From positions 23,987,979 to 24,051,978 of the forward strand of contig CM049321.1 in assembly GCA_026874595.1 (NCBI GenBank): DNA of 64,000 nucleotides. Direction: 5' to 3'. This stretch comes from Sipunculus nudus. Taxonomy: Eukaryota; Annelida; Sipuncula; Golfingiida; Sipunculidae. Shown here piece after piece: positions 37,047 through 49,156 of this stretch. The first letter of the stretch is position 1; each line of letters opens with the position of its first letter. Under the pieces are notes generated by a model that worked only from the letters and a program-made list of their open reading frames with translations, was not told the origin of the DNA and searched no databases. Position numbers and translations under genes: made by a program.

Positions 37047-37229
37047 ATTGTTTAGTCATTGATGTATGTTTCAGTCATTAATCCTTAGTCTCGATTGTGT
37101 TTTAGAAATTTTAGGCATCTGTGTATATTAGGTCTGCATGTTTTGCGTCAACAGCACAACTTATTCCTGTATTTTTATATATGCTCACTAAATTTATTTT
37201 ATCTTTAAGGGATAGTCATGTTACAGTAT

Positions 37230-38350
37230 AATAACTGGTGTGTCAAGTCCTCATATAGACTAGTGGTTGTGATTTCAATCGTCGCCATGGTGACGTGGTT
37301 GTATTACTGGGTCTGTCGTGTCGCATTTGTCATGTAAGTAGGGTGTTTGTGTAATTAAGTTGGTCATGTCGCTTTTGCCATGTTACTGGCTTAGTTGTGT
37401 TAGTTTATTGATTATCGTAGACTTGTTATGTAGCTGGGTTGGTTGTGTTACTGAGTTGATCTCGGATTCATCATGTTACCTTGGCCGTTGAGTTACTAGA
37501 TTGGTCGTGTCGCATGTGTCTTGTTACTGGGGTATAAATATATTTGGGTTGTTACTGATGGATTTGACCTGTTATTGGGGTGTTTGTGTTACTAAGTTGG
37601 CCGTGTCGCATTTGTCTTATTACTGGGTTGTTTGTGTTACCGATTTGATCCTCTTGGATTTGTCCTTTTACTAGGGTGTTTGTGTTACTAGGTTGGTCGT
37701 GTGGCATTTGTCTAATAACTGGTTTGGTTGTATTACCGAATTGATCCTCTTGGATTTGTCCTGTTACTAGGGTGTTTGTGTTACTAGGTTGGTCGTGTGG
37801 CATTTGTCTAATAACTGGTTTGGTTGTGTTACCGATTTGATCCTCTTGGATTTGTCCTGTTACTGGGGTGGTTGTGTTACCGGGTTGGTCATGTCGCATT
37901 TGTCTTGTTACTCGGGTAGTTGCGTTTCTGGATTGTTCCTGTTGGATTTGTCCTGTTACTGGGGTTGTTGTGTTACTGGTTTGGTCGAGTCGCATTTGTC
38001 CTGTTACTGAAATGTTTGTGTTACCGGGTTGGTCATGTCGCATTTGTCTTGTTACTCGGGTAGTTGTGTTTCTGGATTGTTCCTGTTGGATTTGTCCTGT
38101 TACTGGGGTTGTTGTGTTACTAGGTTGGTATTGTCGCATTTGTCTTGCTACAAGGGTGTTTGTGTTACTGGGTTCACCGTGTCGCATTTGTCTAGTTACT
38201 GGGTGTTTGTCTTACTAGGTGGCATAGACAGAGTCTATGCTAGGTGGGTCTTGTCGCATTTGTCTTGTTACAGGGGTGTTTGTGTTACTTGGTTGGCCGT
38301 GTCGCATTTGTCATATAATTGTTTTGGTTGTGTTACTATGGAATGGGTAT
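37230..38350. repeat. 48-bp minisatellite made of three 16-bp subunits
   Basis: Subunits look like GGGTTGGTCATGTCGC, ATTTGTCTTGTTACTC and GGGTAGTTGTGTTTCT, repeated for about 1.1 kb. Because 48 is a multiple of three, frames stay open on both strands (211 codons minus, over 110 codons plus). The translated repeat (NTTTPVTGQ-like on the minus strand) has no recognisable domain. Confidence 0.85.
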
Positions 38351-38597
38351 GTCATACCAGTAATGGTAGTTTTCAGCTGGGCTCATGCGTCAAAAAATCG
38401 TAATTCTCAACTTGGGTCATGAATTTAACACACCATGACAACCATGACTGGTTGACTGACTTCGTCATTTAAGCACCTTCCATGTGTGAAGTAAAAATGT
38501 ACATGTTTCTCTATGGTTTATTCAAGGAATAACCGGTCGGATATAATATTGGCGTCAATTAATATGAATCATATACGTGGGTGGTCAATCAAATTTG

Positions 38598-38647
<50 letters not shown>

Positions 38648-39890
38648 TAATCAACTTTTAATGTCTGTGGGACATATTTTAAACAATTAGAGACTTTATA
38701 CGCCCCTGAATATTAATAGTGTGGAAGTTGTTTTACCGAGGTGACAGAGAGGTTAAATACTAACTTAGACAAACATCTCAAATTAAAGTCTCTAGATTTT
38801 CTTTCAACTCATTTTGCGGTCATAATACAATAACATTTTAAATATGATATAGGTTCCAATACAACATCGAAAACGATTTGGTTGTAATATATTTATTCTA
38901 AACTGCTTTTAGCCAAGCAAATCTGGAAACCGGACATGCTTAGAAAAGAAAAGACACGTTAGTCATAAGTCATGACTACGCAGGAAAAGCTCACATGACC
39001 AACATCATGACAAATGATAATTATTAACTTTGAATCCAATATTACATAAACAGATGCCAGAATTATCTATTTAACAAAATATTTTCATGAAGTTTAAACC
39101 GTTATTTATCCACTAGCCCAAGTCCTGTAGTTAACAAGAGAATAGAATGCAACTGTATAATTCTGGGCTGCCACGTTACGCTGCATAGACGATGAGTCTT
39201 TTTTACGGTCTTACATTTTGGCGCGCTGACCTGCTACTTTATAGAGAACGAGGCTCTTATCACAATGATGGTATAAGAAATGGGTTTCTTCGCGGAAATG
39301 GCTTTTCCCCATGTTTCGATTCCAGTTACTGCAAGCTCATATATCCTTCACGAAGGCGTTATAAGAATTTTTCACAACCAAAATTACCCTTAGAATATTA
39401 ATATAAACACATGGGAAGCCAGATATCACAAATTCCTTCTCAAAAGGTAGGTGAATGGGCCCTTTTAAGGTATCAACCATGCCAAAAAAATATATTTAAA
39501 ATCAAAACAAAAGTTGTTTAAAATTCTCTAAAGTATTCATCATCTGCACTCGTGCAATGTTCTTTTTGTTGGTATACATTTTTTTCAGGTTCATTCATTT
39601 AAATATGATATTTTAACAATTATTGTTTTTGTTGTTGATTTGAAATGCTTGTAGTACATTTTTTAAAGCACCCGGTAACATGAATCCAATTTTAAGTAGG
39701 CTAATGTTAAACTACATGAAAAAATCTCAAACCCAGTCGTTTTATTTTCCTCTTTCATGTTTATCCTGTATAAATTATATTTTAATTTTAAAAAAGAAAG
39801 CCACATGAAAGAGGAAAAACAAAAACACTATTTACATTTGACTGATTCTCCACTGCTGTATGTTCGAACATGACCATAAGGAACCCCGAT
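38350..39890. other. Gene-free stretch
   Basis: It contains an (AT)n block at 38602-38650 and AT-rich sequence. A plus-strand open frame of 69 codons at 39192-39401 has no recognisable domain. The part below 39900 is probably 3' UTR and flank of the zinc-finger gene. Confidence 0.35.
39746..39818 (-). repeat. Perfect 16-bp inverted repeat downstream of the zinc-finger stop
   Basis: TTTTCCTCTTTCATGT (39746-39761) and ACATGAAAGAGGAAAA (39803-39818) are exact reverse complements with a 41-base loop. They lie about 85-155 bases past the stop codon, probably in the 3' UTR. A candidate AATAAA lies on the minus strand just beyond, near 39742. Confidence 0.8.
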
Positions 39891-39900
39891 GGTTAAAACG

Positions 39901-42900
39901 TTAACCATAGTTTTCCCATGTAAACGGCTGTCCTTCTATATGTGTATACATATGTCGCTTCCTGTCATATTTACGTGTAAAATATTTGCTACAAAACTCG
40001 CACTGAAATGGTTTTTCACCACCTTGCCTTCTTGAACACGTACTTCTACTGTAACAATTACCACAATAAACACATGTGTAGGGTCTCCCTATCGTATATC
40101 GTTTCAAGTATCTGCTTAGATCACAATGGTAACAGAAACATTCTTCACATCGCTCATGGAGGTATGTTTGCTCTTCAAGATGCACATTTACATATTTATC
40201 CATGTTACTCTTGTCTGTGAAACGTCTCCCACACTGGTTGTAGGTATATGGTTTCTCTCTGCGATGCGTCCTCATATGTTTTATCATGTTACACCTCTCA
40301 GAAAAATACCTTCCGCAAAGTTCACACTTAAAGGGTTTTTCTCCAGTGTGGGTTCTCATGTGTCTAGACAACATAGACTTGAACGGAAAACTTTTGCTGC
40401 AGTACGCACATCTGTGCGGCTTTCGATTACCCTGCACAGAATGAAACATGCTGGAATCCAACCCATGTTCTTGTTCATTGGGTATCACAGTTGACACGTG
40501 CACTGTGATTAAACTTGAGTCTTCTTGATTTGACATCATATTTTCTTCTTCATGTTGGGTACTCTGACTGGTGTTTACATGTCCTCGGGGGTCGTCACTG
40601 ATTTCAATGCACTCCGTGTCCTCTGTAACGTGGGGTGCCTCATACACATCCGGTTTTCCACAGGCACGCACAGTTTCCGCTCCAGGAGACGCAGTCGAAA
40701 TGTCATATAGAACCGGAAATTCCTCATCCACTTCCTGTTTTACATGTTCACAAACACCTTCCGCCCTGGAAGAAGTACATACTACTTCAGAACTTATCTT
40801 GCTCTTTATAGGATTGGTTTTATTATCTGCCCAAATATCCGGTGACAGGTTCACTTGAATCCAATTTGTAAAAGATCCCACTGAAAAGAAACAAATAAAA
40901 AATCAAACAATTAATACATTACCTGCATTATATTTACAACATTAAAACATTATAACTCAGTTTTTATTTCTATTCAGGTAAGACAAGCACTCATTATGTT
41001 GAGGAAAGAAAACGTTTTAAAAAAATCATATCACACATTGAGTCATTGTACGGGAAATACTTATTTTAATAACATTTGAATTTCTGCTCGATCAGGAGTT
41101 CGTGAACAGAATAGGAACCGTGGAAAATCCCTTCGAGACATAAATCGAGACCAATCGAAACCTGCATGGACTTCATGAGACCAGGAATAGCAAGGCAAAC
41201 CAAAATGGAATCCAGACTATGTCCGGTCCTTATAGAGGTGTACGTCAGTGCTTGTTGATGGAGATACAAACACATCCGAAGGTGGAAAAGAAGGCCACGA
41301 GTTTGATTTTTATGTAATATAAAAAATATATTGATTATACGTAAGACTTGGAGTCTTTCCATGCCTAAAGGCTTTGGAAAATGAGGTGATTAAGGTAAAC
41401 CCGTAGCCGTGAATATACGGCTCAGTAGGCATTTATATTGGGCTGGAAAACATGAACTGAGTCATGATACAAGCCATACGGAGAATAACATTGTACTGGT
41501 CATATAGTGGTAAACAGCCCATAATCCTAACATTAAGATACGAATCATGAATTAACACAAAAGAATACATGTGAACTCACAACCCAAATTGAAACTCCGA
41601 CTCTATTGAAACGAGTCATTTCCTGTATTGTGTGCAAATCGGCTTCCGTCCAGTAACTCGTGCTTGTATTCATGCGGTCAGAAATTCAACAAAAATTAGG
41701 ACTCCAAGACTTCGAGACCGATCAAAAGAATTGCAGTGCATGAGTATATCATCCCTGTAACATGCATACTTTTCATGGCTAGGCTCGGCAATTGTCAACA
41801 TTGATACGGTAAATAATCCAACTGAAGTAAATGTAGTTTGAAATAATGTTGAATACCATAACTTTAGATAATTTACAGTGGGTGTGTATTGTCTTGCATC
41901 AATTTTTCTCACATGTTGGTGGTCGGAATAATTCTGTGGACATTTAGAAACGTGTCCAATATTACCTATGATATTTATTTGCCGATCTGTGGCCTACACA
42001 CAAATGGAGGTTCTAATTAGATAATAAAATGCAAAAATGCACGGAAAATAGGCCTTGATAACTAGAATAAAAGCAAAGCCTTACCATATAAACTTATTTA
42101 GGAATGAACGGGGCTTTCAATAGGAAGACAATTTGAAGAGTCTGTGACGCTCTGAAAAAAAAATTTATGCGTCAAATGGAAATTAGGAGTGGCTTAATCT
42201 GAGGTGATCTGTGTCACATTTAGTAAGATTGTAATTTTTTATCACTTATAGTCCGTTCCACAATCCCTGTCCACCTGAATTTTCCGCGATTATCTCTACA
42301 CAGGACACACTTGCCAAAAAACTATTGCACCAGTGGCAAATTTTGTTTGGCAATTAAGAGGCAAAAGCGTAATTTTTGGTACCTGCTCACTATATAAATA
42401 TTATTTACTTTACGGTGGTTCATGGCGTCCCCAATAAGTGGCCATTGTTTATCTTCCTTGGAAATGGATATAAAGTAATGTGACGAAACAGTGAAGAGTG
42501 TGCACGCGAAGAATATCTGTTGTTAGTCTTGCTGTAGATGTCGGCAGCTCTTGATCCTTAGTTCCATTAATTTTGGTGCATCTTTAGTATGTCACGTCCA
42601 TTATGACTAATCCCTTAGGCCAAAAAAAAATAAAATAAAAGGTATGGTTCACAGGCACCGTCCGCATCAATTTTAAACCCCCGCATCAGGAATTTTTATT
42701 TTGGTTTTCAATTTTTTTTCAATTACCAATTTCGAACTGCAGCCACTCGTACATTTCTTTCAAGAAGATAAACTCGTATAATTTCCTTTGTTATGTAGTG
42801 CTTTTACTTGTTTAGCAATATAAATCTGTTATTATCATGTTTTTTCAGTTTTAATTTGACATTTTTATCGAAACATACAAAAAAAATAAAAATAAAAAAA

Positions 42901-43221
42901 CCGCCCGCCCGCATTGATTTCTGAAAAAAGTGCCTTTTTTATTTTGGCCTTATATGCCCATTTCACAGATCAGTGGCAAGATGTCGCTTCCGAATAGACT
43001 AGTTAGGCCTACTCATAAAATGGTTATAATTGTTTACAGGAAAATGACATAAGATAGGCTATTATTTCCATTATAGTTAACTACGAATTTTCCTCTTTCT
43101 GCCCTACGTACAAAAATTTTTGGCGTTCTTAGACTCGCAAAAAAATAATCGCGAAAAAAATGGTGGACAGGGGTGCTGGAACGGACTATACTCCTTTTCA
43201 AGAAAACAAGGTCCACATGTT

Positions 43222-43290
<69 letters not shown>

Positions 43291-43947
43291 GAGAGAGAGA
43301 GAGAGAGAGAAAGTGAAGGTAGATATCATAACAAATCTTACAAAATGGTGTAGAAGAAACATCCGCCTAATTTTACATAAAACATTTAAAACTAGACTCT
43401 GCATGTTGTTTTCGCAATCGATTTTTTTCTGAAATGTTAGAGTTTACAAACTTTGCGACACTTTGATGAAGAGGCGTTTGTAAAGAAGGGGTCACGGACG
43501 ATGCCCTGGTATTGCTGGGAGAGTCCATTTTACCAGAAGGGGTGAAATGGTTTATGCTGTTCCTGTGCTGTGGTGACACATAGCGTGTTGTTGACCATGT
43601 TAATCGTAAATTAGAATATATACACATTTAAAAATCCAATTTACAATATTATTTTAATAAGAAGAGGATATAAATGTATGATTGATGAGAGGACAGAGAG
43701 CGGATGTGAAATATAATGAATGTTTGAAATGTTTTTATTGGCCATTTTCACTGGGACAAGCATATATAGGCCCAAACCCCCTCCAGGCGGAGGAACGGTT
43801 ATGAGGAGTTGCTCCTGTTGTAGGCCTATACGATATTTTAATCAGGCATATTAAGCAGAATATACATAAGCCCATTCACTGAAATATAATATTTGTTATC
43901 CATATGTTTATTAACATTAAGTACATAGCGAAATAAAATGAGACATG

Positions 43948-44018
<71 letters not shown>

Positions 44019-44204
44019 TATTATGCATTTTTCTTGAATTGTATCACAAATATTTATGTTCAAATCAGATGCATCTATAAATTGAAAAAATATATAATAA
44101 ATTGAACAATTTCCTGAATGTTTTACCATTCAGCTCTTATTGTATTCTTCCTATATCAAATACATAATATGTACTTATAATTTTTTAAATTTTGTTATAT
44201 TATT

Positions 44205-44255
<51 letters not shown>

Positions 44256-44335
44256 TATATTCAAAAACATATAATATATTTATAATATATTTTCGTTTTT
44301 ATTATATGGTTCATTATATATATAAAATTTTTCGT

Positions 44336-44366
<31 letters not shown>

Positions 44367-45339
44367 TGTGTGTGTATGTGTGTGTCAGCGGGTGAGTGTG
44401 TGTAAGGTATGTTCTTCTGCCTGAAGAAAAATACAGAGCAGATATAAATTATTATGTATAGAAATATAGGTCATACACATTAAATATTCCTGACTAGTAA
44501 AGAGCTAGGCCGTAGCGCATCCTCAAGGGCACCATGAGCAAGGACCTGAGTCACCTGACGCCCCCACCCAAGTTGTCGGTAGGCACAGTCGAGCCTCTGT
44601 GACGTCATACCTCCCCTTCCGCTATGGTTGCCGCCTAACAAGGTTCAGTGTCGCTGCATTAAAAATGAAGCAGCGTCGCTAGGTAATATTCTTTTATTTC
44701 ATCAATTATTGTTCAAAAAAAAAATTAGGCGGTCTTTCTCATCTGTTGGTCCTTGCAACACAAAAGCCTGAAATTTAGTTTGTAACAAAATAAATGGAAA
44801 AATCTGTCATGTGGACCATGGTTCGTGTAACGGAGTATTTAGTCATTATTGCACCATTTTAAGATAAAATATCGTGTCATTACATGATTATTTGATAAGA
44901 TTGAAAACTTAGGGTTAGTTCTAAGCACAGCGATTATACGAATGACTCAAACCTGTTCGTGTACACGTGTGTCTGTGTGTGTTTGTTATAACTATTACGC
45001 AATCATGAACGAAGTCTCATGAAAATTTCCCGGCATTTCGGGAATGGACCAAAGAAGATTCAATGAGATTTTAGTTTGATTCCGACACATGATCCAAATT
45101 CAGAAACGTCCTCGAGGAGTATTCATAAATGTAAAGTTACTTATGAACGAATGAAAAAAAATCAACCCCCGACCAATCATCCTTTTCAGCAATGCCATGA
45201 ATCATCTTTCTATAAAGCGCAATTTAAATTTAGTGAAAACTTTTCGAGATATTGACAACAGGCAAAAATTGTAAACAATATATCATAACTTTAGCTTACC
45301 GACTTCAGTTAGCTTGTATCGTCTCCAGTTTGTCTCCAT
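39901..45339 (-). CDS. C2H2 zinc-finger protein (two exons)
   Basis: Exon 1 is 45339-45300 (ATG in context aacATGG, METNWRRYKLTEV, donor GTAAGC). Exon 2 is 40880-39901 after a 'tttcttttcag' acceptor. The phase-1 join gives V and the reading continues GSFTNWIQVNLSPDIW. The product is about 339 residues. The N-terminal half is acidic and serine-rich (ECIEISDDPRG, HEEENMMSNQEDSS). Six finger positions then follow. Fingers 1 (CAYC...HMRTH), 2 (CELC...HMRTH) and 6 (CEFC...HMYTH) are complete. Finger 3 lacks Cys1 and the first His, finger 4 is badly degenerate, and finger 5 is truncated without its His pair. It is probably a nuclear DNA-binding regulator with reduced finger use. The frame itself is intact. 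The 4.4-kb intron holds a MITE and microsatellites. Confidence 0.78.
41583..41673 (-). CDS. Possible short exon inside the zinc-finger gene intron
   Basis: On the minus strand an ATG at 41673 starts MNTSTSYWTEADLHTIQEM and reaches RVGVSIWV before a GTGAGT donor near 41584. The phase (0) does not fit the zinc-finger exon (needs phase 1), so it is not an alternative first exon of that gene in this form. It may be chance. Confidence 0.15.
42618..42949. mobile_element. PIF/Harbinger-like MITE, copy 1
   Basis: The left end is GGCCAAAA plus 'aaggtatggtt' and 'caggcac'. The right end is 'attttggcc'. TTA flanks both sides (42615-42617 and 42950-42952). Internal phrases 'cctttgttatgtagtgcttt' and 'ccgcccgcccgcattgattt' recur in copies 2 and 3. 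TTA target duplication and GGCC ends suggest PIF/Harbinger (family knowledge). Confidence 0.75.
43225..43311. repeat. (GA)n microsatellite
   Basis: GA units with two substitutions. Reads on both strands are not genes. Confidence 0.95.
43952..44014. repeat. (AT)n microsatellite
   Basis: A long AT run. Another lies at 44210-44260 and a short one at 44343-44360. Confidence 0.95.
44600..44607. promoter_or_regulatory. CRE palindrome in a GC-richer island
   Basis: TGACGTCA lies in a GC-richer island (about 44500-44690). A 22-codon ATG ORF (MSKDLSHLTPPPKLS...) on the plus strand precedes it at 44534. Whether this is a promoter is unknown. Confidence 0.3.
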
Positions 45340-45416
45340 GTTTCTTACTCGAAATCACAGAAATATCGTTTACGCACTGGTTCGACTAACGTAATTCTTG
45401 TATCCTCCTAGTATTA

Positions 45417-45438
45417 TGACGTCATCTTGGTGACGTCA
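45417..45438 (-). promoter_or_regulatory. Paired CRE sites upstream of the zinc-finger start codon
   Basis: Perfect TGACGTCA at 45417-45424 and 45431-45438, centres 14 bp apart, with a TGACGTA variant at 45460-45466. They lie 78-127 bp upstream of the ATG at 45339, where a core promoter is expected. Control by CREB/ATF factors is inferred. Confidence 0.6.
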
Positions 45439-45466
45439 TTGCTACATTAATTTCCATTATGACGTA

Positions 45467-46318
45467 GGATGGCCCGAGTCCTCTCCGGACACCAGGCTGT
45501 TGATTGCTTATAAATGGCTTGTTTTATGTTTGTCCAGGCATATAATGTCTCACAAGTTCTTAATGGATTTATAGGAAAATAAGGAATTATGACTGATCTA
45601 TTATGTGAAAACTGTCATGATAATTTTTAAGATACCGTATGGATTGGAAACAAAATAGTTACAAACACAATTTGGTTAAAAATGCCTTCATTAAAATAGC
45701 AATTTATATAGCCTATATGTACGTGGTACGTATGCGTAATAAGACAGAAAACGGACCTCTGTGATTCCATTAATACGTATGTGCATTAGGTACGGATGCA
45801 GCGAAATCGGGCCGCTAGTGTTAGGCAGCATGAACAGAGAGGTCATCTGCCAGAGGAATACTCTATTCGATGGTCAAATGTAATGTGAATATTGTCTTTG
45901 CTAATCCTTTAACATGTTCGCTATCTGTCAGTCTCAAATAACCATTAAACTCTAAGGGGTAGGGATGAAGTAGGTGGCGCCGCCAGTCTGGTAAAATTTA
46001 TTGAGATATCTAAGATTAACGGGCATAGCAAGTGCAAACGTATTTGTGCATTATTAATTGAGACAGTTTTATAAAAACTGTGAAATATTTTTTACTAAAA
46101 ATGTACCATTTATAATAAAATTTCATATTTTAGTCTTATTTTTCAAAACCTACTTGATTAAAATTTCCCGTGATAACTGCACAGTTTTTAGAGCGTATGT
46201 ACTCAATCTCTGTTTATAAATCAAAGGTAAATATAGGAGTACAGAGGTAAACTGCCACTTGATTTTTTATGAAAACCGCAATTATTTTTATTAACTTGTG
46301 TAAAAAAATGATCAAATA
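45467..46318. other. Gene-free stretch upstream of the zinc-finger gene
   Basis: It holds a GGTGGCGCCGCC motif at about 45972 and otherwise AT-rich sequence. Confidence 0.35.
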
Positions 46319-46321
46319 TTA

Positions 46322-46602
46322 GGCCAAAAAAAAGGTATGGTTCTCAGGCACCGCCCGCGTCATTTTTTTTTAAATTTATTTTTATTTTCTTCTTTCAGGA
46401 AGATAAGTATTATAAATAATCGAATTTTGATAAGATTTCCTTTGTTATGTAGTGCTTTTACCTGTTTAGCAAAAAAAAATCTGTTATTATCATGCTTTTC
46501 CCGGATCATATGGCATTTTATCGAAACCATAAAAAAGGTAAAAAAAGCGTCCTCCCGCACTGATTAAAAAAAAATGCCCATGAGCCATACCTTATTTCTG
46601 TC
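46322..46602. mobile_element. PIF/Harbinger-like MITE, copy 2
   Basis: The left end TTA plus GGCCAAAAAAAAGGTATGG matches copy 1. The right end is decayed ('ccataccttatttctg' then 'tctta'). Confidence 0.7.
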
Positions 46603-46798
46603 TTAGATAGCTAAGCTAGCCTCTAAGTACAGATATAACATTCCAGGATGCAGAGCCATATCTTATTTCAAGGCAAACCTTGCATTATGTAGAGGCTATT
46701 TTTTTATACTTTGAGATACTTGGTAGACAACAATCAAAGCTGATGAATTAAACCATAGCAATCTTTTTTTTTCGCGAAGAAATTACTAGATACGACTG

Positions 46799-47303
46799 TT
46801 AAAGGTACATAATCAGGAGCAATATTATACCTATTCTTTAACACTATCAGTTCAATTTTGCTTTCCACAAAAGCTTGCCAGCAAAACAATTCCAGCACAC
46901 AGTCTCATTTCCTCGCATTCGACTGTTAAACACCTTGTTATAACCCTACGTGTTGGTAAACACAGTATGGTTATAGTAATAATGCCGCATGTCCGTAGTC
47001 CGATTAAGAGGGGCAACACACGGGGTTTCAGCCAGGGGGAACATGTATATTATTTTTTTAGCAAAGACAGTCAGGGCATCTCCTGATTGGCACGTGTTGT
47101 GGCTCCGCGCAGCACACGCCCCGATGCACTGTTTATGTTTACATCTGCGATCGCGCCCGGTTCACTGTTTTAACACTTGTTTACAGGAGTACGGTGTTTA
47201 CGGTTTAAGGGCAATATTTTGGCAGGTACAGATTAATTTTAAAGGGAAGAAAATATTTTTCGTGTTAACTCAACATGCTTTATAGGTGATTAGGCCCCTT
47301 TAA
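46799..47303. mobile_element. 0.5-kb TIR element, copy 2
   Basis: The left end is TTAAAGGTACATAATCA and the right end, reverse-complemented, is TTAAAGGGGCCTAATCACC. The interior matches 21274-21788. The apparent TTAA at both ends may be part of the terminal repeat or a target duplication. Confidence 0.72.
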
Positions 47304-47960
47304 GAGAACTTAGTCTAATGGATTCACCAGACTGTGACATGAAAGATCATGTTTTGTATACTCTATGCTTAAAGGGACCTTTTCTAATACCATGTATGTT
47401 GATGACACATGAAATATAGTGTTTTTCCCTTGTTATCTGCCAATTTATTATAAAACGCTTGCTTACTCTCGTATAAAGAAACTTGCATCGCGCTTGATCG
47501 GTTGCACAAAACGTAAACATAGCCATCACGCCACCTGTTGGTCGCACCTGAAAAATTATCAAATCTTGATTTTCTAAAAGTCGAACCAATATTTATTTTT
47601 ATGTTTTGTTTCGTGTTTCTTCTCTTTTGGAGCAAAAGCGGAAGATCGGACCTATGTATAAACAAACACAAGTGAACTCTGTTACTCTCACAGAAGACCT
47701 AAACAACGTGTAAAACGGATGAATCGAAGACCGCAAGTCTGTATAAGCGGAAGGTTTTTTAGGGAAACTTTTGTATCCAACTAAATCTAACAAATAGCGT
47801 TAGATAAATATTTACACATGCTATTTCAAATGTTTGTGTACCTTTGAACCAGTAGGAAAACCGCACCAACTTGTTCTTCATGTTACTGAGTTCCCTATTT
47901 ACATCAATTTGAAAAATACATGTGCATAGGACATTGAAGCATTTTGGCTGTTCATGATAT
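47304..47960. other. Stretch with overlapping minus-strand open frames
   Basis: Another TTAAAGGGACC start lies at about 47371. Open frames of 95 and 80 codons overlap in different frames without recognisable domains. It is probably mobile-element DNA. Confidence 0.3.
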
Positions 47961-48787
47961 CGACGTTGGAAAGTTGTCGGGATGTTATGTTATCGGAACC
48001 TTCTTGTTGTATAGATGATCATATTACCAGGATGGACTTGTTATCGATATCGTGTTACCGGGCTGATCATATTGCCAGAGTGGACATGTTTTGGGAATAG
48101 CCTTTTTGCGGGCGTGATAACATTAACAGGGTGGACATATTATCTGCATGGTCGTGTAACCAGGTTGTTTATATAACCAGGTTGGAAATTTTATCAGAAT
48201 GGATATGTTAAAAAGATGATAATATTATATAACAAGGTGGAAATGTTATCGGGATGGTCGTGTCACTGGGGTGATGATATTTCCAGGATGGAAATGTTAT
48301 CGGGATGGTCGTGTTACTGGGGTGATGATATTTCCAGGATGGAAATGTTATCGGGATGGTCGTGTTACTCGGGTGATGATATTTCCAGGATGGAAATGTT
48401 ATCGGGATGGTCGTGTCACTGGGGTGATGATATTTCCAGGATGGAAATGTTATTGGGATGGTCGTGTTACTGGGGTGATGATATTTCCAGGATGGACATG
48501 TTATCGGGATGGTCGTGTCACCAGGTGGTTAATACAACCAGGTTGGAAATGTCATCAGGGTAGATGTGTTACAAAGATGATAATATTACCAGGATGGAAA
48601 TGTTATCGGGATGGTCGTGTTACAGGGGTGATGATATTTCCAGGATGGACATATCACCGGGATGGTCGTGTTACTGGGGTAATCATATCACAAGGAAGGA
48701 CAGGTTACCGGGATGGAAGTGTTACCGGGGTAATCATATTACCAGGGTTGACATATTATGTTGATGGTCGCGTTGCCGGGTTTTATA
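47960..48787. repeat. 51-bp minisatellite made of three 17-bp subunits
   Basis: The subunits AGGATGGAAATGTTATC, GGGATGGTCGTGTTACT and GGGGTGATGATATTTCC repeat with high fidelity at 48280-48500 and more loosely on both sides. The plus-strand frames (115 and 177 codons) stay open only because 51 is a multiple of three. Confidence 0.88.
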
Positions 48788-48957
48788 AATATAATAAGAA
48801 TTGAATAACTGGAAGGGTTCCTTTTTTAACCGAAGAACTGTTTCCTTACAGATATATATATATGGGATGTATATGAACAGAGGTTTCCACAACACGGACT
48901 TACCTAGAAAATTCTTTCATAAGATTTTCCAACTCATCGTCTAGATCACATTTGTTG

Positions 48958-49097
48958 AATTTATTGACATATATTCCACATATACAATATCTATGCTGAT
49001 ACGTTTTATACTGTAGTTTTGTTGATTAATCAACATATATTTCACATATACAATATCTATGCTGATACGTTTTATACTGTAGTTTTGTTGGTTAAGC
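48958..49097. repeat. 66-bp tandem duplication
   Basis: 'caatatctatgctgatacgt' starts at 48985 and 49051 with matching flanks. It lies just downstream of the PLAT/PAN gene's stop. Confidence 0.85.
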
Positions 49098-49106
49098 AAC
49101 ACATAA

Positions 49107-49112
49107 TTTATT
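49107..49112 (-). terminator. Candidate polyadenylation signal AATAAA
   Basis: AATAAA on the minus strand, 45 bases after the stop codon at 49157. Confidence 0.5.
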
Positions 49113-49156
49113 GTTTCTTTTTGCTTCCTGTATAAATGCTCAGCATGATTCAGCAT

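Noticed and set aside
36812-37048. IYIYI-type open frames
   Set aside because: (AT)n translations, also seen at 43917-44129 and 61532-61875.
37552-38187. 211-codon minus-strand open frame
   Set aside because: It lies wholly in a 48-bp minisatellite whose period keeps several frames open on both strands; no start context, splice site or domain.
41066-41912. Two minus-strand frames of 98 and 80 codons in the zinc-finger gene intron
   Set aside because: No domain or phase-compatible splice sites to the zinc-finger exon; the sequence resembles diffuse repeat DNA.
48216-48804. 115- and 177-codon plus-strand open frames
   Set aside because: These are products of the 51-bp minisatellite, open in two frames at once.
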